Assembly: GCA_015522765.1 (NCBI GenBank)
Contig: WALR01000052.1
Location: 1 to 13,957, forward strand
DNA from: Candidatus Woesearchaeota archaeon
Lineage (GTDB): Archaea > Nanobdellota > Nanobdellia > Woesearchaeales > WALR01
DNA: 13,957 nucleotides
Direction: 5' to 3'
Shown here in pieces: positions 13,650-13,957 of this stretch. Every line of letters begins with the position of its first letter. Within the stretch, counting starts at the first letter, position 1. The position numbers and the translations under genes are program-made. Below the pieces are notes generated by a model that searched no databases, was not told where the DNA came from, and saw only the letters and a program-made list of their open reading frames with translations.

Positions 13650-13957
13650 ATGGACATCTACCTTGACACGGCAATGATTGAGGAGATAAAACAGGCGGCA
13701 GATATGGGGATGTGCGACGGCGTCACTACAAACCCGACGCTGGCTGCAAGAGCGAACAAGCCCTATGTAGAGAATATAAAGGAGATATGCAGGGTTGTTA
13801 AGGGACCCGTGAGTGCAGAGGTAATCGCGAGTGATAAGGAGGGGATGGTTAAGCAGGCGAGGATGCTTTCCTCAATAGCGAAGAATGTGGTTGTGAAGAT
13901 TCCCATGACCTCTGAGGGTCTTAAGGCGGTGAGGGCGCTTAAGGAGGAGGGCATAAG
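13650..13957 (+). CDS. tal: Transaldolase, small TalC/FSA-type (3' end outside window)
   Basis: The first 102 residues are visible of a protein expected to be about 215 aa. The enzyme moves a dihydroxyacetone unit between sugar phosphates in the non-oxidative pentose phosphate route, through a Schiff base. MDIYLDTA (D6) and GVTTNPTL (24-31) are typical of the family, and VVKIPMT carries the Schiff-base lysine K83. Glu57 (VSAEV) lies where, by my alignment, fructose-6-phosphate aldolases have Gln, which favours transaldolase over aldolase. The ATG has a GAGGTG ribosome-binding site and starts 23 nt after the tRNA-Cys end with no room for a promoter, so it is probably read from the tRNA promoter. 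Confidence 0.93.
   Translation, partial: MDIYLDTAMIEEIKQAADMGMCDGVTTNPTLAARANKPYVENIKEICRVVKGPVSAEVIASDKEGMVKQARMLSSIAKNVVVKIPMTSEGLKAVRALKEEGI

Noticed and set aside
1..13957. CRISPR array, insertion sequence, toxin-antitoxin or defence cluster
   Set aside because: I saw no regularly spaced direct repeats, transposase motifs or terminal inverted repeats, and no gene of a known defence family on either strand.

Overview
The window looks like a piece of an archaeal chromosome. The signs are: TATA-like boxes centred about 25-29 bp upstream of most first genes, implying leaderless transcripts; strong GGAGGTG-type Shine-Dalgarno sequences on internal genes; a tRNA-Cys with an intron at position 37/38; a presenilin/signal-peptide-peptidase (A22) membrane protease; a translin/TRAX homologue; and heavy AGG/AGA arginine use. 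Several genes are of bacterial type (LeuRS, a phasin-like protein, an ABC1/UbiB kinase). That mix is common in DPANN-like and some euryarchaeal lineages, but the lineage cannot be fixed from this window.

Layout, left to right. Positions 2-223 hold the tail of an unrecognised plus-strand gene, which converges with a small orphan gene (239-631, minus). Seryl-tRNA synthetase (823-2121) is followed 1 nt later by a small membrane zinc-ribbon protein (2123-2497). A gap of about 350 nt holds a promoter, a possible 53-codon ORF and a hairpin, and leads to a 99-aa protein with two four-cysteine clusters (2852-3151). An A22 aspartyl protease (3219-4148) converges with a metallo-beta-lactamase-fold hydrolase (4162-4935, minus).

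The minus-strand block 5010-8560 reads in the order ABC1/UbiB kinase, phasin-like protein, cis-prenyltransferase (UppS), patatin-like lipase. It looks like a lipid/isoprenoid-handling group. A YbaK-type aminoacyl-tRNA deacylase (8665-9153, plus) is divergent from the kinase and overlaps the end of a translin-family gene (9136-9687, minus). That gene lies just downstream of a bacterial-type LeuRS (9734-12457, minus). An EamA/DMT transporter (12504-13391, minus) is divergent from the intron-bearing tRNA-Cys (13512-13626). The tRNA runs directly into a TalC/FSA-family transaldolase truncated by the window end.

Three themes recur. Translation quality and supply: SerRS, LeuRS, YbaK deacylase, tRNA-Cys and a possible RNA-processing translin. 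Lipid metabolism: UbiB, phasin-like, UppS and patatin. Membrane proteolysis and small zinc proteins. No mobile element, CRISPR array or obvious defence system is visible. The most interesting signals are regulatory and architectural: a tRNA-mRNA dicistron, a tRNA intron segment complementary to the 3' splice region, a promoter-plus-start-site motif present twice, a tiny ORF and dyad upstream of serS, and a UbiB-phasin operon.
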